This document shows, piece by piece, positions 53,427-63,870 of a stretch of DNA of 64,000 nucleotides (position 1 is the first letter of the stretch; each line of letters begins with the position of its first letter). The stretch is taken from NCBI RefSeq assembly GCF_002954715.1, contig NZ_MSCP01000003.1, forward strand, positions 323,002 to 387,001, given 5' to 3'. The DNA is from Aliivibrio sifiae. GTDB taxonomy: Bacteria > Pseudomonadota > Gammaproteobacteria > Enterobacterales > Vibrionaceae. The position numbers were made by a program, and so were the translations under genes. Below the pieces are notes generated by a model. The model ran no database searches. It was not told the origin of the DNA and saw nothing but the letters and a program-made list of their open reading frames with translations.

Positions 53427-54707
53427 TTATGCTTTTTGTAGAACAGCGTAATAGAAGCCGTCCATATTTTCTTCACCCGGAAGAATTTGACGCCCTGGTT
53501 TTGCAGGATCGGTATTATCTATCAAAGAGGCGTTTTCTGTACGCTCTAAAAAGGCTTTTACTTGATCGCAGTTTTCTTGTGGTGTGATTGAACATGTTGC
53601 ATACACCATGGTGCCGCCAGATTTTAACTGTAACCACATTGCATCAAATATTTCACTTTGCAGCTCAGCAAGCGCTTTAATATCTTCTGAACGACGTAAC
53701 CATTTAATGTCTGGATGACGACGAATAACACCAGTTGCAGAACAAGGTGCATCTAATAAAATACGGTCGAATTGCTCACCCTGCCACCATTGTTCAGGAT
53801 AACGAGCATCACCACAAATAACTTTTGCGCTTAAGTTAAGGCGTTCTAAGTTTTCATACACGCGAGTTAAGCGAGTTTCATCACAATCGATAGCCACAAC
53901 ATTTGTATTTTTAGTTCGTTCTAAAATATGTGCAGTTTTGCCACCAGGAGCAGCACAGCAATCAAGGATTAGTTCACCATCTTGTGGTTGTAAGTACTCA
54001 GCCGATAATTGAGCTGCAGCATCTTGAACTGATACCCAGCCTTGCTCAAAGCCTGGTAGTGTAAATACATCGCGTGCTTTATCTAATAATAAAGCGTCTG
54101 TCGCTTGGTTGTGTGGTGTTACTTCAATCTCTTCTTTTTTAAGTAGATCAATATACTCGTCACGAGTGTGGTGTTGGCTATTTACTCGTAACCACATTGG
54201 TGCTTTGTTGTTGTTTGCTTCAACAATTGATTCCCATTGTTCTGGGTACGCTTCTTTTAGCATTTTTAGCAACCAGCCTGGGTGACCATATTTACCTGAA
54301 TCGTGACTGATTGATTTAGCATCCAATTCTTCTTGGTTACGTTGATAGCTACGAAGAACGCCATTGATTAAACCACGTAGTTTTGGACCTTTTAGGTTTT
54401 TAGTGCCTTCAACCGTTTCGCCAACCGCAGCATGAGCAGGTATACGCATGAAACTTAGTTGATAAATACCGACTAAGATAAGGTGGTGAAAAACACGTTG
54501 TTTCCCTTTCAGTGGCTTATCCATAAGAGATTGAGCAACAGATTCCAAACGAGGAAGAAAGCGCAATACGCCATAGCAAATCTCTTGCAATAAAGCTTGG
54601 TCACGAGGTTTTATTTCGGATTGAGCTTTTGGAAGCGCTGAAGAGAGAGAATGACCCTGATCGACAACTTGATAAATAACTTTGGCTGCCGCAGCACGAA
54701 CGTTCAT
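53427..54707 (-). CDS. rsmB: 16S rRNA (cytosine-C5) methyltransferase RsmB
   Basis: This 426-residue enzyme makes m5C967 in 16S rRNA. The N-terminal NusB-like RNA-binding domain spans about residues 1-140. The SAM-dependent catalytic domain has [16 protein letters not shown] near residue 247, [18 protein letters not shown] with one active cysteine, and [15 protein letters not shown] with the second. It is downstream of fmt, from which a pair of hairpins separates it. Confidence 0.97.
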   Translation of the reverse strand: MNVRAAAAKVIYQVVDQGHSLSSALPKAQSEIKPRDQALLQEICYGVLRFLPRLESVAQSLMDKPLKGKQRVFHHLILVGIYQLSFMRIPAHAAVGETVEGTKNLKGPKLRGLINGVLRSYQRNQEELDAKSISHDSGKYGHPGWLLKMLKEAYPEQWESIVEANNNKAPMWLRVNSQHHTRDEYIDLLKKEEIEVTPHNQATDALLLDKARDVFTLPGFEQGWVSVQDAAAQLSAEYLQPQDGELILDCCAAPGGKTAHILERTKNTNVVAIDCDETRLTRVYENLERLNLSAKVICGDARYPEQWWQGEQFDRILLDAPCSATGVIRRHPDIKWLRRSEDIKALAELQSEIFDAMWLQLKSGGTMVYATCSITPQENCDQVKAFLERTENASLIDNTDPAKPGRQILPGEENMDGFYYAVLQKA

Positions 54708-54738
54708 GTCATCACCTAAAATATGATTGGCAAAAATA

Positions 54739-54794
54739 AAATGGCAAATACAATATTTGCCATTTAAAAAGTAAGGTGGCGATTATGCCACCTT
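54739..54794 (-). terminator. tandem hairpins between fmt and rsmB
   Basis: AAGGTGGC / GCCACCTT (54773-54794) comes first after fmt. Then AAATGGCAAATA / TATTTGCCATTT (54739-54765) is followed on the minus strand by TTTTATTTTT. The second looks like a true terminator, which would split def-fmt from rsmB-trkA-trkH. Confidence 0.65.
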
Positions 54795-54811
54795 TTTTAT
54801 GTTTTGAAGAA

Positions 54812-55759
54812 TTAGTTAAGTATATTACCCACTTCGAACCATTCTTTACGAGAGTTCAAGATATCTTGAACGCCCATCGCTTTTTTACCAGGAACTTGCA
54901 GTTGTTCAAATACAATCGCATTTGAACCTGTTGTAACATAGATACCTGTCTTATCTGCTTGAATAATAGTACCTGGTGTTGCATTCCCTGTGTATGTTTC
55001 TACACGAGATTGCCATACTTTAATCGCTTTATCTTCTACAGAGAAATGACTCATTGGCCAAGGATTAAAAGCACGGACACAACGTTCAATGGTGTCTGCA
55101 TCCATAGTCCAATCAATCTTAGCTTCTTCTTTGCTAAGTTTCTTCGCGTAATTAGCTTGTTCATCGTTTTGCTTTTCTGCAACCGCAGTACCGTTCGCAA
55201 TCGTAGATAAACAGTCAACTAAAGCAACAGGACCAAGTTCAGCTAACTTATTGTACATTGATGCGCTGGTATCAGTCGCTTCAATTGGCAATGTTGCAAT
55301 ACTCAGCATGTCACCCGTATCTAAACCGATGTCCATTTGCATAATGGTGACGCCTGTTTCTGCATCTCCAGCCCAAATTGAACGTTGGATAGGAGCGGCA
55401 CCACGCCAGCGAGGTAAAATTGAACCATGAACGTTAATACAACCTAATTTAGGTGTATCAAGAACGGCTTGCGGCAACAGTAGCCCATAAGCAACCACAA
55501 CCATTAAATCAGCATTTTGATCGGCAAGTTCTTGCTTTGCTTCGTCACTTTTAAAGTTTTCAGGCTGGAACACGGGAATATTGTGTTCAAGAGCCAATTC
55601 TTTAACAGGACTTGCCGTTAGCTTTTTACCACGACCAGCAGGACGATCTGGTTGAGTATATACACCAATCACCTCGTGATGAGAATTGACTAGTGCAGAT
55701 AAATGGCGAGCGGCGAAATCAGGTGTGCCCGCAAAAATAATGCGTAATGGTTTACTCAA
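54812..55759 (-). CDS. fmt: methionyl-tRNA formyltransferase
   Basis: This 315-residue enzyme formylates the initiator Met-tRNA. The N-terminal formyl-THF-binding domain starts [19 protein letters not shown] and carries the catalytic [20 protein letters not shown] (Asn-His-Asp set with the later DTGDM). The C-terminal OB-like tRNA domain runs from about residue 205. It is 21 bases after def, its partner in the formylation cycle. Confidence 0.97.
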   Translation of the reverse strand: MSKPLRIIFAGTPDFAARHLSALVNSHHEVIGVYTQPDRPAGRGKKLTASPVKELALEHNIPVFQPENFKSDEAKQELADQNADLMVVVAYGLLLPQAVLDTPKLGCINVHGSILPRWRGAAPIQRSIWAGDAETGVTIMQMDIGLDTGDMLSIATLPIEATDTSASMYNKLAELGPVALVDCLSTIANGTAVAEKQNDEQANYAKKLSKEEAKIDWTMDADTIERCVRAFNPWPMSHFSVEDKAIKVWQSRVETYTGNATPGTIIQADKTGIYVTTGSNAIVFEQLQVPGKKAMGVQDILNSRKEWFEVGNILN

Positions 55760-55780
55760 AAGGAACCTCGGTATTTATGG

Positions 55781-56290
55781 CTAGTTTTTAGCATTGAATT
55801 TTTTGATCTTCTCTAACTTTTCTTTGATGCGCTTACGCTTTAATGGCGATAGGTAGTCTACAAAAAGTTTGCCATCAAGGTGATCTAATTCATGCTGAAC
55901 ACAGATCGCTAATAAATCATCAGCATCAAAGCTAAATTCTTTACCATCACGGTCAAGTGCAGTTACAGACACTTCTGCAGAGCGAGGTACTAACCCTTTT
56001 GCTCCAGGAACTGATAAGCAACCCTCTTCAATGCCATCATCACCACTTTTTTGTGTGATAACTGGATTGATTAATACCATTGGTTCGTCACGAGTGTCTG
56101 ACACATCGATAACGACGATACGTTGATGGAAATCGACCTGTGTTGCAGCAAGACCAATGCCTTCTTCGTCGTACATGGTTTCAATCATGTCATCAATGAA
56201 TTTTTGAATTTCAGGAGTCACTGCTTCTACCGGTTTTGCTACTGTACGTAGACGATCGTCCGGAAACGTTAATACTTCTAATAAAGCCAT
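55781..56290 (-). CDS. def: peptide deformylase
   Basis: This 169-residue metalloprotease removes the N-terminal formyl group. It shows the three motifs: GIGLAATQV (residues ~44-52), EGCLSVPG (metal Cys near 91) and QHELDHLDG (HEXXH near 133). The start at 56290 ([15 protein letters not shown]) is the family start; the frame open to 56344 is an untypical extension. It opens the def-fmt operon and is divergent from the LysM gene. Confidence 0.97.
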   Translation of the reverse strand: MALLEVLTFPDDRLRTVAKPVEAVTPEIQKFIDDMIETMYDEEGIGLAATQVDFHQRIVVIDVSDTRDEPMVLINPVITQKSGDDGIEEGCLSVPGAKGLVPRSAEVSVTALDRDGKEFSFDADDLLAICVQHELDHLDGKLFVDYLSPLKRKRIKEKLEKIKKFNAKN

Positions 56291-56407
56291 AATTACTCTA
56301 AATATTGAACTGCGCCGTAAACGGCATAAACCTAATAGCTCCAATTCTAGACATTTTATTAAGCAAATGACAGCATCGGTTCAAATGTCTGATAAGGAAA
56401 GCGGACC

Positions 56408-57478
56408 ATGTTTAAAAAATTATTCATTTTTACTTCATTTTGTAGTGCCATTATCTTCTCATTACCTTCATTTTCAAATGAAGAAAAATTGGTGCTAAAA
56501 CAAGATTATCCCAGTAATTATACCGTTAAAAAGGGGGATACACTTTGGGATATATCCGCATTGTTTTTGGATAATCCTTGGTTTTGGCCAAAATTATGGA
56601 AAATCAATCCAGAGATAAATAATCCTCATTTAATTTATCCCGGCGATGAACTTAGTTTGACTTGGCAGAACGGCAACCCTGTCCTGAGTGTTAAGCCATT
56701 AAAAAAACTCTCACCTAAGATGCGAACAGTAATTAAAGAGCCTGTACCTACCTTGCCAACTAGCTTGGTTGTTCCTTATTTGCAATCAGATCGATTGATT
56801 GATGCGACTAATTATAAAGAAGCATATCGAGTTCTTGGAACCAGTGATGGACGAAAATTCTTGAGTGGGAATGAGCGAGTATATGTCGATGCTGAATTAG
56901 AGCATAAGGAATGGGGTATTTATCGAACAGTAAATGAATTCTCTCGAAAAGATACGAAAGAAACCTCTTATGCGCTTCGATTGGTTGGTTTGGCTGAGTT
57001 AGCTGAAACAACAAAAGAGATGAGTGGATTAAAAGTTATTAAGCAACAACAAGAAATTGCGATTAATGATGTTGTACTTCCAATTACATCTGGTGACATT
57101 AATAAAGAACTAACAACGACTTTTTATCCACAACCTGCACCAAAAGGTATGGGAGTTTCAATATTGGGATCAATAGATGGTGGTGAGTATCTCGCAGTAA
57201 ATCAGGTAGCGGTTATCGATAGAGGAACTAATGATGGTTTATTGCAAGGCAGTATGTTTTCTCTTAAAGAAGAAGGTAATGTCGTTAAGGGGAATAAAGG
57301 GGAATATTATTATGATCTCGATAAGGGAAAAAATAAAAATAGTCTCCAATTGCCACAGACTAAAATTGGAGAGCTGATCGTAATTCGACCTTATGAAAAA
57401 TTCAGTCTAGCGCTTATTACTCGAAGTGAAATGCCAATACATAAAGGAGTGATAGCGATCTCTCCAAACAAAGAGTAA
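56408..57478 (+). CDS. exported LysM-domain protein
   Basis: This 356-residue protein has a signal peptide (KKLFIFTSFCSAIIFSLPSFS) and one LysM peptidoglycan-binding domain at about residues 36-82. The domain reads YTVKKGDTLWDISALFL, then NPEINNPHLIYPGDEL. The remaining ~270 residues have no recognised enzyme motif. It sits just upstream of dprA (7 bases) in a place where vibrios commonly carry such a gene; a cell-wall role is likely but the exact function is unknown. Confidence 0.85.
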   Translation: MFKKLFIFTSFCSAIIFSLPSFSNEEKLVLKQDYPSNYTVKKGDTLWDISALFLDNPWFWPKLWKINPEINNPHLIYPGDELSLTWQNGNPVLSVKPLKKLSPKMRTVIKEPVPTLPTSLVVPYLQSDRLIDATNYKEAYRVLGTSDGRKFLSGNERVYVDAELEHKEWGIYRTVNEFSRKDTKETSYALRLVGLAELAETTKEMSGLKVIKQQQEIAINDVVLPITSGDINKELTTTFYPQPAPKGMGVSILGSIDGGEYLAVNQVAVIDRGTNDGLLQGSMFSLKEEGNVVKGNKGEYYYDLDKGKNKNSLQLPQTKIGELIVIRPYEKFSLALITRSEMPIHKGVIAISPNKE

Positions 57479-57485
57479 TTAGATA

Positions 57486-58595
57486 ATGACAATTTCAGAA
57501 GTACATTTATCAGCTTGGCTTACTTTATGTTTTTGTCCTCGAGTTGGTGGAAAGGTAATGACTCGTTTACGGGCGATTGATTCACCAGAAAACATACTGA
57601 ACTACAATACCGATCAACTTACTGCTTTGGGGTTGTCATCAACGCAAATAAGATACCTTCAATGCTCTCAACATAAAGATGTTAATAAGTGTTTAGAGTG
57701 GCAAGAGAAAAGTGATACTCATACTATCTTGCCATTAAGTAGTCCTATATATCCCAAGCTGCTTTCAGAGATCAGTGCACCTCCTCCAATTTTATTTATT
57801 AAAGGAGACCCTCTTACGCTGTCAGAGCCTCAAGTGGCAATTGTTGGTAGCCGTAATGCCAGTTTGGAGGGGTTAGATTGTGCTAAGCAATTTGCTCACT
57901 CCATTGTTCAACATAATTACGTTGTAACCAGTGGTCTCGCGTTAGGTGTTGATGGTTATGCTCATCATGGGGCTATTGAAGCAAAAGGAAAGACAATTGC
58001 CGTGTTGGGCTCAGGCTTAGATAACATATATCCAGCAAAACACCGATCATTGGCTCATCGAGTAATTGAAAACGGTGCGCTTGTTTCTGAATTTCGTCCG
58101 GATGCGCCACCAAGGGCTGATAATTTCCCAAGACGTAATCGTATTATTAGTGGTTTATCTACAGGTGTTCTAGTGGTTGAAGCTGCAGAACGCTCGGGAT
58201 CTTTAATTACGGCAAGGTATGCAAATGAGCAAGGTCGTGAAGTTTTTGCTCTTCCTGGTTCAATACAAAATCCAACAGCAAAAGGATCTAATGGATTAAT
58301 AAAAGCAGGTGCTAAGTTAGTTTCTTCTCCTGAAGATATTTTTGATGAAATAGGTGCCTTAACTGAGTGTGCAATATCTCACCAACCGTCATTATTTGAA
58401 CAAGAAGTTATCACAGAACAATTGCCATTTCCCGAAGTGTTCGCTACCGTAGGCAGTGAGGCGACGCCTGTTGATATTATCGCAGAGCGGTGTCAGATGC
58501 CTGTACATGAAATCATGATGCAATTACTTGAATTAGAGTTGCAAGGTTTCATCGCTGCAGTCCCAGGTGGTTATATTAAAAAGCGGAGGGGCTAG
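57486..58595 (+). CDS. dprA: DNA-processing protein DprA (Smf)
   Basis: This 369-residue protein binds incoming single-stranded DNA during transformation and loads RecA. The central Rossmann-like domain has [48 protein letters not shown] and [11 protein letters not shown], all family signatures. A C-terminal winged helix (from about residue 310) follows. It is translated just after the LysM gene and just before smg (2-base gap). With comM it forms part of a natural-competence set. Confidence 0.95.
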   Translation: MTISEVHLSAWLTLCFCPRVGGKVMTRLRAIDSPENILNYNTDQLTALGLSSTQIRYLQCSQHKDVNKCLEWQEKSDTHTILPLSSPIYPKLLSEISAPPPILFIKGDPLTLSEPQVAIVGSRNASLEGLDCAKQFAHSIVQHNYVVTSGLALGVDGYAHHGAIEAKGKTIAVLGSGLDNIYPAKHRSLAHRVIENGALVSEFRPDAPPRADNFPRRNRIISGLSTGVLVVEAAERSGSLITARYANEQGREVFALPGSIQNPTAKGSNGLIKAGAKLVSSPEDIFDEIGALTECAISHQPSLFEQEVITEQLPFPEVFATVGSEATPVDIIAERCQMPVHEIMMQLLELELQGFIAAVPGGYIKKRRG

Positions 58596-58597
58596 CC

Positions 58598-59071
58598 ATG
58601 ATGGATGTTCTTATGTATCTATTTGAAACATATATCCATAGTGATGTTGAACTCAGTGTGGATCAAGAAAAATTAGAAGATGAGTTACTTAAAGCCGGGT
58701 TCCATCAAGACGCAGTCTATAAAGCACTGGATTGGTTGGAAGACTTAGCTCGTTTACAAGAAGACGATTCTTATACACATATAGAAAAAAGCACATCAAC
58801 TTCAATGCGTATTTACACTCAACAAGAAATTGAGGGTATTGATACTGCTTGTCGTGGTTTTTTACTTTTCTTAGAGCAAATAAAAGTACTTACTAGCGAA
58901 ACCAGAGAAATGGTTATCGAACAAGTAATGGCTTTAGAAACGGATGAATTGTCTTTAGACGACTTAAAGTGGGTTGTGTTAATGGTGTTATTTAACGTCC
59001 CAGGTCAAGAGAGTGCTTACACACAGATGGAAGAGTTACTTTATACTGCTGATATAGGCATGACGCATTAA
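58598..59071 (+). CDS. smg: Smg protein (DUF494)
   Basis: This 157-residue acidic helical protein begins [20 protein letters not shown] and includes [21 protein letters not shown], the DUF494/Smg signature. The family has no proven role but is always found beside dprA and topoisomerase-type zinc-finger genes in gammaproteobacteria. It starts 2 bases after dprA and ends 11 bases before the next gene. Confidence 0.93.
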   Translation: MMDVLMYLFETYIHSDVELSVDQEKLEDELLKAGFHQDAVYKALDWLEDLARLQEDDSYTHIEKSTSTSMRIYTQQEIEGIDTACRGFLLFLEQIKVLTSETREMVIEQVMALETDELSLDDLKWVVLMVLFNVPGQESAYTQMEELLYTADIGMTH

Positions 59072-59082
59072 GGTTTTGTTGA

Positions 59083-59646
59083 ATGTCTGGAAAAATAGAT
59101 AAGCAATTATTTAAAGCTCATGAGCACGCTTTAGAACATGAATCTTGTCCTGAATGCCGTGGTGAATTAGCTATTCGTTACGGTAAAAGAGGGTCATTTT
59201 TAGGGTGTCAAAATTACCCTGAATGTAATTATATTCGTCCATTAAAAAGTAATGATGGGCATGTAGTTAAAGAACTTGGCATACCTTGCCCTATATGTGG
59301 CAGTGAATTAGTACTAAGGCAAGGTCGTTATGGGATGTTTGTCGGGTGTTCTTCTTTTCCTGAATGTACACACATTGAATCATTAGAGCAAAAAAAAGAA
59401 GAACCGAAAGAGTATATTGCTTGTCCTAGCTGTCATAAAGGGCTTCTACATGAAAAAAAATCACGTTTTGGTAAAACATTTTATGCGTGTGATGGGTATC
59501 CAAATTGTCGGTTTGTCGTTAATTTAGAACCTCAGAGTGGTAACTGCCAAGAGTGTGGTTTTTCTTTATTATTGAAGAAAGAGACAGCGGCAGGTGCAAA
59601 GCTTGTTTGTGCAGATAAAAAATGTAGTGCGATACAAGAGAAGTAA
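59083..59646 (+). CDS. topoisomerase I-type zinc-finger protein (YrdD-like)
   Basis: This 187-residue protein is made almost only of four Cys4 zinc ribbons: CPEC...GCQNYPEC, CPIC...GCSSFPEC, CPSC...ACDGYPNC and CQEC...CADKKC. These are like the C-terminal ribbons of DNA topoisomerase I, but there is no topoisomerase domain. E. coli YrdD is the likely counterpart in the same neighbourhood. Nucleic-acid binding is expected. It ends the operon starting at the LysM gene; an inverted repeat follows. Confidence 0.9.
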   Translation: MSGKIDKQLFKAHEHALEHESCPECRGELAIRYGKRGSFLGCQNYPECNYIRPLKSNDGHVVKELGIPCPICGSELVLRQGRYGMFVGCSSFPECTHIESLEQKKEEPKEYIACPSCHKGLLHEKKSRFGKTFYACDGYPNCRFVVNLEPQSGNCQECGFSLLLKKETAAGAKLVCADKKCSAIQEK

Positions 59647-59689
59647 GAGTAACTCGATAACTATTCCAAAAAATAGATAGAGTTACTCT
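59646..59689. terminator. inverted repeat between zinc-finger gene and purK
   Basis: AGAGTAACTC and GAGTTACTCT (10-bp perfect) enclose a second pair CTATT / AATAG around CCAAAA. The convergent position suggests a shared terminator, though T runs are short. Confidence 0.55.
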
Positions 59690-59701
59690 ATATCAATAGT
59701 G

Positions 59702-60814
59702 TTATGCAAGAACAGGGAAAGCGTCATTGTCTAATATTGTTGATAGTGTAGCTAATTCCTTTTGTAGATTTTCTGAAGATGAGGCGCATACGTTTATGTG
59801 TCCCATTTTTCTTCCAGCCCTTTTTTCTTTACCATACCAATGAACATGGCAGTTGGGCATCGTGAGTATATTTTTTGGTAAAGAATCTTCGCCTAGAATA
59901 TTGATCATTGCTGTTGATCTAAGTAGCTCAGTACCGTTTAGAGGTAAATTACATACAGCTCGTATGTGCATTTCAAATTGACAAACATCAGTACCTTGTT
60001 GTGTCCAGTGACCAGAGTTATGAACTCGAGGTGCAATTTCATTTACTAGCAGTTGTCCATTGACATCAAAGAACTCAATTGCAAGCACACCTATATAGTT
60101 AAGTTCATCAGCGATAGCTGAAAACATCTTATCGGCTTGCTGTTGTAATTCACTGGTACCCTCTAAGGCTGTTGATAGTGCGAGCACGCCATCAACGTGA
60201 ACATTCTCTGTTAGAGGATATGTCACCATATCACCATTTTTATTACGAGCACCGATCAGGGAAACTTCACGATTAAATGGAATGAATTGTTCAGCAACCA
60301 TTGCTTGGTTTGGTGAACTCTTTATAAGTTCTTCCATTTCATTCCAAACTTGGTTTACTTGGTCGTGTTCTTTTAAGCGCCATTGGCCTTTGCCATCATA
60401 GCCACCAAGTGCGCTTTTTAATACCATTGGAAGTCCAACAATATCAATTGCGTTTAAGAAATCTTCTTTTGTATTGATGATGTGGTATTTGGCATTAGAT
60501 ACTTTAGCATTGTCCAAAAGAGCTTTTTCTAAGCGACGATCTCCTCCTGCTTTTATTGCATCAGGATTTGGCTGAAATTTTCCACTTTGGCTACATATAT
60601 CTAAAATATCATGTGGAATATGTTCGAACTCAGCAGTAATTACCGTAACGTCATCAATAGCTTGTTCTAATGATAAATTAATAAGCTGCTGAGTTAATGG
60701 ATGTACAACATTTTGGTTATTTACGTCATAAGCAATAATTTCAATATTCAATGGTGCACTTGCAAGCGCCATCATACGAGCGAGTTGACCTGAACCGAGT
60801 ACAAGCACTTTCAT
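59702..60814 (-). CDS. purK: N5-carboxyaminoimidazole ribonucleotide synthase
   Basis: This 370-residue ATP-grasp enzyme makes N5-CAIR from AIR, bicarbonate and ATP in purine synthesis. The N-terminal pre-ATP-grasp fold is [19 protein letters not shown]. The ATP-binding core has [15 protein letters not shown] and the metal site [25 protein letters not shown]. It starts 2 bases after purE, which uses its product. Confidence 0.96.
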   Translation of the reverse strand: MKVLVLGSGQLARMMALASAPLNIEIIAYDVNNQNVVHPLTQQLINLSLEQAIDDVTVITAEFEHIPHDILDICSQSGKFQPNPDAIKAGGDRRLEKALLDNAKVSNAKYHIINTKEDFLNAIDIVGLPMVLKSALGGYDGKGQWRLKEHDQVNQVWNEMEELIKSSPNQAMVAEQFIPFNREVSLIGARNKNGDMVTYPLTENVHVDGVLALSTALEGTSELQQQADKMFSAIADELNYIGVLAIEFFDVNGQLLVNEIAPRVHNSGHWTQQGTDVCQFEMHIRAVCNLPLNGTELLRSTAMINILGEDSLPKNILTMPNCHVHWYGKEKRAGRKMGHINVCASSSENLQKELATLSTILDNDAFPVLA

Positions 60815-60816
60815 GA

Positions 60817-61302
60817 TTAGTCCTCTGATGGATCTGGGTTTGCTAATACAGTCTCTGTTTGCTCTTTACGGAATGCTTCAACAGAGGCCATCACTTCTTC
60901 GTTTGATGTTCCAATGATTTGAGCTGCAAGAATACCTGCATTGGCAGCTCCTGCTTCACCAATTGCAAGAGTACCTACTGCGATGCCTTTTGGCATTTGG
61001 ACGATAGAAAGAAGAGAATCCATTCCTTTTAATGCTTTAGATTGAACAGGAACACCAAGAACGGGAATGCTAGTAAATGCAGCTGCCATTCCAGGGAGGT
61101 GAGCAGCCCCACCAGCTCCAGCAATAATAACTTTGATACCACGATCTTTTGCTTGGGTTGCATAGTCAGCAAGTAGCTGTGGAGTTCTATGAGCTGAAAC
61201 TACTTTTGTTTCATAAGGAACATTAAAACGATCAAGCATTTCAGCAGCTAGTTTCATTGTTGGCCAGTCTGATTTTGAACCCATGATAATACCGACTTTC
61301 AT
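60817..61302 (-). CDS. purE: N5-carboxyaminoimidazole ribonucleotide mutase
   Basis: This 161-residue class I PurE converts N5-CAIR to [24 protein letters not shown] is at the N-terminus, [14 protein letters not shown] holds the catalytic histidine, and [14 protein letters not shown] lines the active site. The start at 61302 is fixed by a near-perfect AAGGAG ribosome site; the frame open to 61374 is rejected. It leads the purEK operon, divergent from tsaC. Purine-repressor control is likely, but I did not identify an operator. Confidence 0.97.
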   Translation of the reverse strand: MKVGIIMGSKSDWPTMKLAAEMLDRFNVPYETKVVSAHRTPQLLADYATQAKDRGIKVIIAGAGGAAHLPGMAAAFTSIPVLGVPVQSKALKGMDSLLSIVQMPKGIAVGTLAIGEAGAANAGILAAQIIGTSNEEVMASVEAFRKEQTETVLANPDPSED

Positions 61303-61505
61303 TGTGAACTCCTTGGATAAAGATATTGGCAATATATAAAAAGTTGGCAGCATTATATGGGTATTTGATGCCAAGGGAAACGTTTGCGTAAGGAAAAGTA
61401 CAAGTTATTAACGATTATTGACAATTGAAAAATGGAAAGCAGTTGTTTGATTTCATCTTATCAATAGAATAGAGAGACTAATTTAGTCTAATTAATGGTG
61501 TAAGA

Positions 61506-62063
61506 GTGAAGAATCTAGATCTAGTCGTAAAAGCCTTAAATAATGGTGATGTTATCGCCTACCCGACAGAAGGTGTTTTTGGTGTTGGCTGTGATCCAGA
61601 TAATGAATCTGCAATCCATAAGCTATTAGTGGTTAAACAACGCCCTCAAGAGAAAGGATTAATATTGATCGCCGCTTCTATTGAGCAGTTACTTCCTTAT
61701 GTTGATTTTTCTCAGCTAGAGAATAAGCAAATAGAACAGATAAAATCGACATGGCCAGGGCCTGTGACATGGATTGTTCCTGTAAACCAAAAGACACATT
61801 CTTTAGTTATTGGTCAGTTTGATAGTATCGCAGTTCGAGTTACTGCTCATGAACAGGTTAAAGCGATTTGTTCAGCATTTGGAAAACCGATTACCTCTAC
61901 AAGCGCAAATCTTTCTGGTTATGAACCTTGTCGAACCGTATCTGAAGTTAAGGAACAGTTAGGTGATACCGGAGTCGTTATTTTTGAGGGAGAGGTAGGT
62001 AATAGAACTCAGCCTACGGAAATTCGTGATGCAAAAACAGGAAACACATTACGCCAAGGCTAA
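61506..62063 (+). CDS. tsaC: threonylcarbamoyl-AMP synthase
   Basis: This 185-residue YrdC/Sua5-type enzyme makes threonylcarbamoyl-AMP for t6A37 in ANN-decoding tRNAs. NNGDVIAYPTEGVFGVGCDP is the conserved N-terminal block. KQRPQEKGLILIAAS, the SIAVRVTAHE segment and ITSTSANLSGYEP complete the family pattern. It starts with GTG. The tsaC-aroE-yrdB order is conserved in gammaproteobacteria. Confidence 0.95.
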   Translation: MKNLDLVVKALNNGDVIAYPTEGVFGVGCDPDNESAIHKLLVVKQRPQEKGLILIAASIEQLLPYVDFSQLENKQIEQIKSTWPGPVTWIVPVNQKTHSLVIGQFDSIAVRVTAHEQVKAICSAFGKPITSTSANLSGYEPCRTVSEVKEQLGDTGVVIFEGEVGNRTQPTEIRDAKTGNTLRQG

Positions 62064-62127
62064 TGCATCTATTATTTCTTTAAGGTAAGGTGACTTAATT
62101 AACGTTATTTATTGAAAGGAATCACTT

Positions 62128-62949
62128 ATGGATAAGTATGCTGTTTTTGGTAATCCAATAACACAAAGTAAATCTCCCTTTATACATACCTTATTTGCGC
62201 GTCAGACAATTCAATCTTTAGAGTATGTTGCTATTGAGGCTCCTGTGGATGGTTTTCTAGATGCAGTAACTGATTTTTTTGCTAACGGTGGGAAAGGTTG
62301 TAATATTACTGTCCCTTTTAAAGAAGAAGCATTTCAATTTGCAAACCAATTAACAGAGCGAGCAAAACTAGCTGGTGCGGTTAATACATTAAAGAAATTA
62401 GATGATGGAATTGTTTTGGGCGACAATACTGATGGCGAAGGGCTCGTTCAAGATTTACTGCAATACCAAATCCCACTTCAAGGTAAGCGCATCTTATTAA
62501 TAGGTGCAGGCGGTGCGGCTCGTGGAGTGCTTCTTCCTTTATTAAAGCAAAACCCCTCTTCTATTACTGTCGTAAATCGTACTTATGAAAAAGCAGAAAC
62601 ACTGGCTACTATCTTTTCAAATTACGGAACTATTAATGCAGTACGGATGAATGAGGTTGATGAATCATTTGATGTAGTTATTAACTCGACGTCAGCAAGC
62701 TTATCTGGACAGCTACCAGATATCAGTGGAACAATTTTTTCTAAAAATACGATTAGCTATGACATGATGTATGGTCAAGGAAAAACGGTATTTAACCAAT
62801 GGGCATTAAAACACCATGCACACCAAGCTTATGACGGACTAGGAATGCTCGTTGGGCAAGCCGCGGAAAGTTTTACTGTGTGGCGAGGTCTTCGTCCTGG
62901 TGGGAAACAGATATTGCGTGAATTACGAAAAAACTTAGAAGGTATTTAA
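62128..62949 (+). CDS. aroE: shikimate dehydrogenase
   Basis: This 273-residue NADP-dependent enzyme makes shikimate. The substrate site has [12 protein letters not shown] near residue 9, the catalytic lysine in [11 protein letters not shown], and the aspartate in [11 protein letters not shown]. The NADP fold is [17 protein letters not shown] near 125, with NRTYEKA supplying the phosphate-binding arginine. The ribosome site AAAGGAAT is present, and yrdB begins right after the stop. Confidence 0.97.
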   Translation: MDKYAVFGNPITQSKSPFIHTLFARQTIQSLEYVAIEAPVDGFLDAVTDFFANGGKGCNITVPFKEEAFQFANQLTERAKLAGAVNTLKKLDDGIVLGDNTDGEGLVQDLLQYQIPLQGKRILLIGAGGAARGVLLPLLKQNPSSITVVNRTYEKAETLATIFSNYGTINAVRMNEVDESFDVVINSTSASLSGQLPDISGTIFSKNTISYDMMYGQGKTVFNQWALKHHAHQAYDGLGMLVGQAAESFTVWRGLRPGGKQILRELRKNLEGI

Positions 62950-63213
62950 ATGAATCAGTCAATCCTTTTTAGTGACGATGCTCAATGGAATGAAGAGACA
63001 CAAACTGTCTTATTCTCTGCTCAGCAGATGGGAAATTTAATTCGATGCCGCGTTGCAATTTCATGGCTTGAGTCTGAGAGTGACGAAGAGATAACAAATG
63101 ACATTGATGCATTACGTATTTTTGAAGAATATCGTTTTGATGTTGAAGAGCAAGCAGAAGCATTGATAGAAGATGAAGAATTCAATGCCTCTGGTGAAAT
63201 TATTATTAATTAG
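62950..63213 (+). CDS. yrdB: DUF1488 family protein (YrdB-like)
   Basis: This 87-residue acidic protein (MNQSILFSDDAQWNEETQTV...) has the DUF1488 pattern, with CRVAISWLE in the middle and an Asp/Glu-rich second half. It begins immediately after the aroE stop codon, so it is coupled to it. The function is unknown. It overlaps the end of the convergent yrdA gene by 8 bases. Confidence 0.9.
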   Translation: MNQSILFSDDAQWNEETQTVLFSAQQMGNLIRCRVAISWLESESDEEITNDIDALRIFEEYRFDVEEQAEALIEDEEFNASGEIIIN

Positions 63214-63748
63214 CTTCTTCTATATAGTCATCTTTGAATGAAACGTAATTCATTGCCGATTTTTTTAAAAAGGTAATTTCTTCTACGGATAACTCTCGAA
63301 TTTGTTTTACTGGGCTGCCTATATAAAGGTAGCCACTTTTGAGTATTTTATTTGGTGGGACTAAACTGCCTGCTCCAATCATGACATCTGATTCAATAAT
63401 GGCATTATCCAAAATAATACTCCCCATCCCTACAAGTACACGATTTTGTATTTCACAGCCATGAAGCATTACTTTATGTCCTATTGTCACATCATCTCCA
63501 ATAAGCAATGGTGCACCTTTGGGGTTTTCTTGGCTTTTATGAGTTACGTGTAAGACTGCTCCATCTTGAATATTCGTACGAAGGCCAATAATAATTGAGT
63601 TAACATCTCCCCTTGCTGCAACTAAAGGCCACACACTAGAGTCATCTCCAATTTTTATATCCCCAATTAAAACGCTAGATGGGTCTATATATGTTCGTAA
63701 ACCTAGAGTAGGAAAGATGGATTTATAACTGCGTAATGACGATTTCAT
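63206..63748 (-). CDS. yrdA: gamma-class carbonic anhydrase-like protein YrdA
   Basis: This 180-residue left-handed beta-helix trimer protein has zinc-type histidines in VLHVTHKS and TIGHKVMLHGCEI. The hexapeptide repeats (IGDIKIGDDSSVWP, MIGAGSLVPPNK) are clear. Family members are called gamma carbonic anhydrase or PaaY-like, but the true reaction of YrdA is not established. It is convergent with yrdB and transcribed away from the rRNA-type promoters at the right edge. Confidence 0.93.
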   Translation of the reverse strand: MKSSLRSYKSIFPTLGLRTYIDPSSVLIGDIKIGDDSSVWPLVAARGDVNSIIIGLRTNIQDGAVLHVTHKSQENPKGAPLLIGDDVTIGHKVMLHGCEIQNRVLVGMGSIILDNAIIESDVMIGAGSLVPPNKILKSGYLYIGSPVKQIRELSVEEITFLKKSAMNYVSFKDDYIEEAN

Positions 63749-63870
63749 ATGATATCTCTTAAAAATGATAACTTACTGTTAATAAAATGAGCTAATTAAG
63801 ATAATTTAGCATTGATTTGTTCGTACTTTAACCATAAAAACGTAAATATGAAATTATCTTTAAAAAGAGC

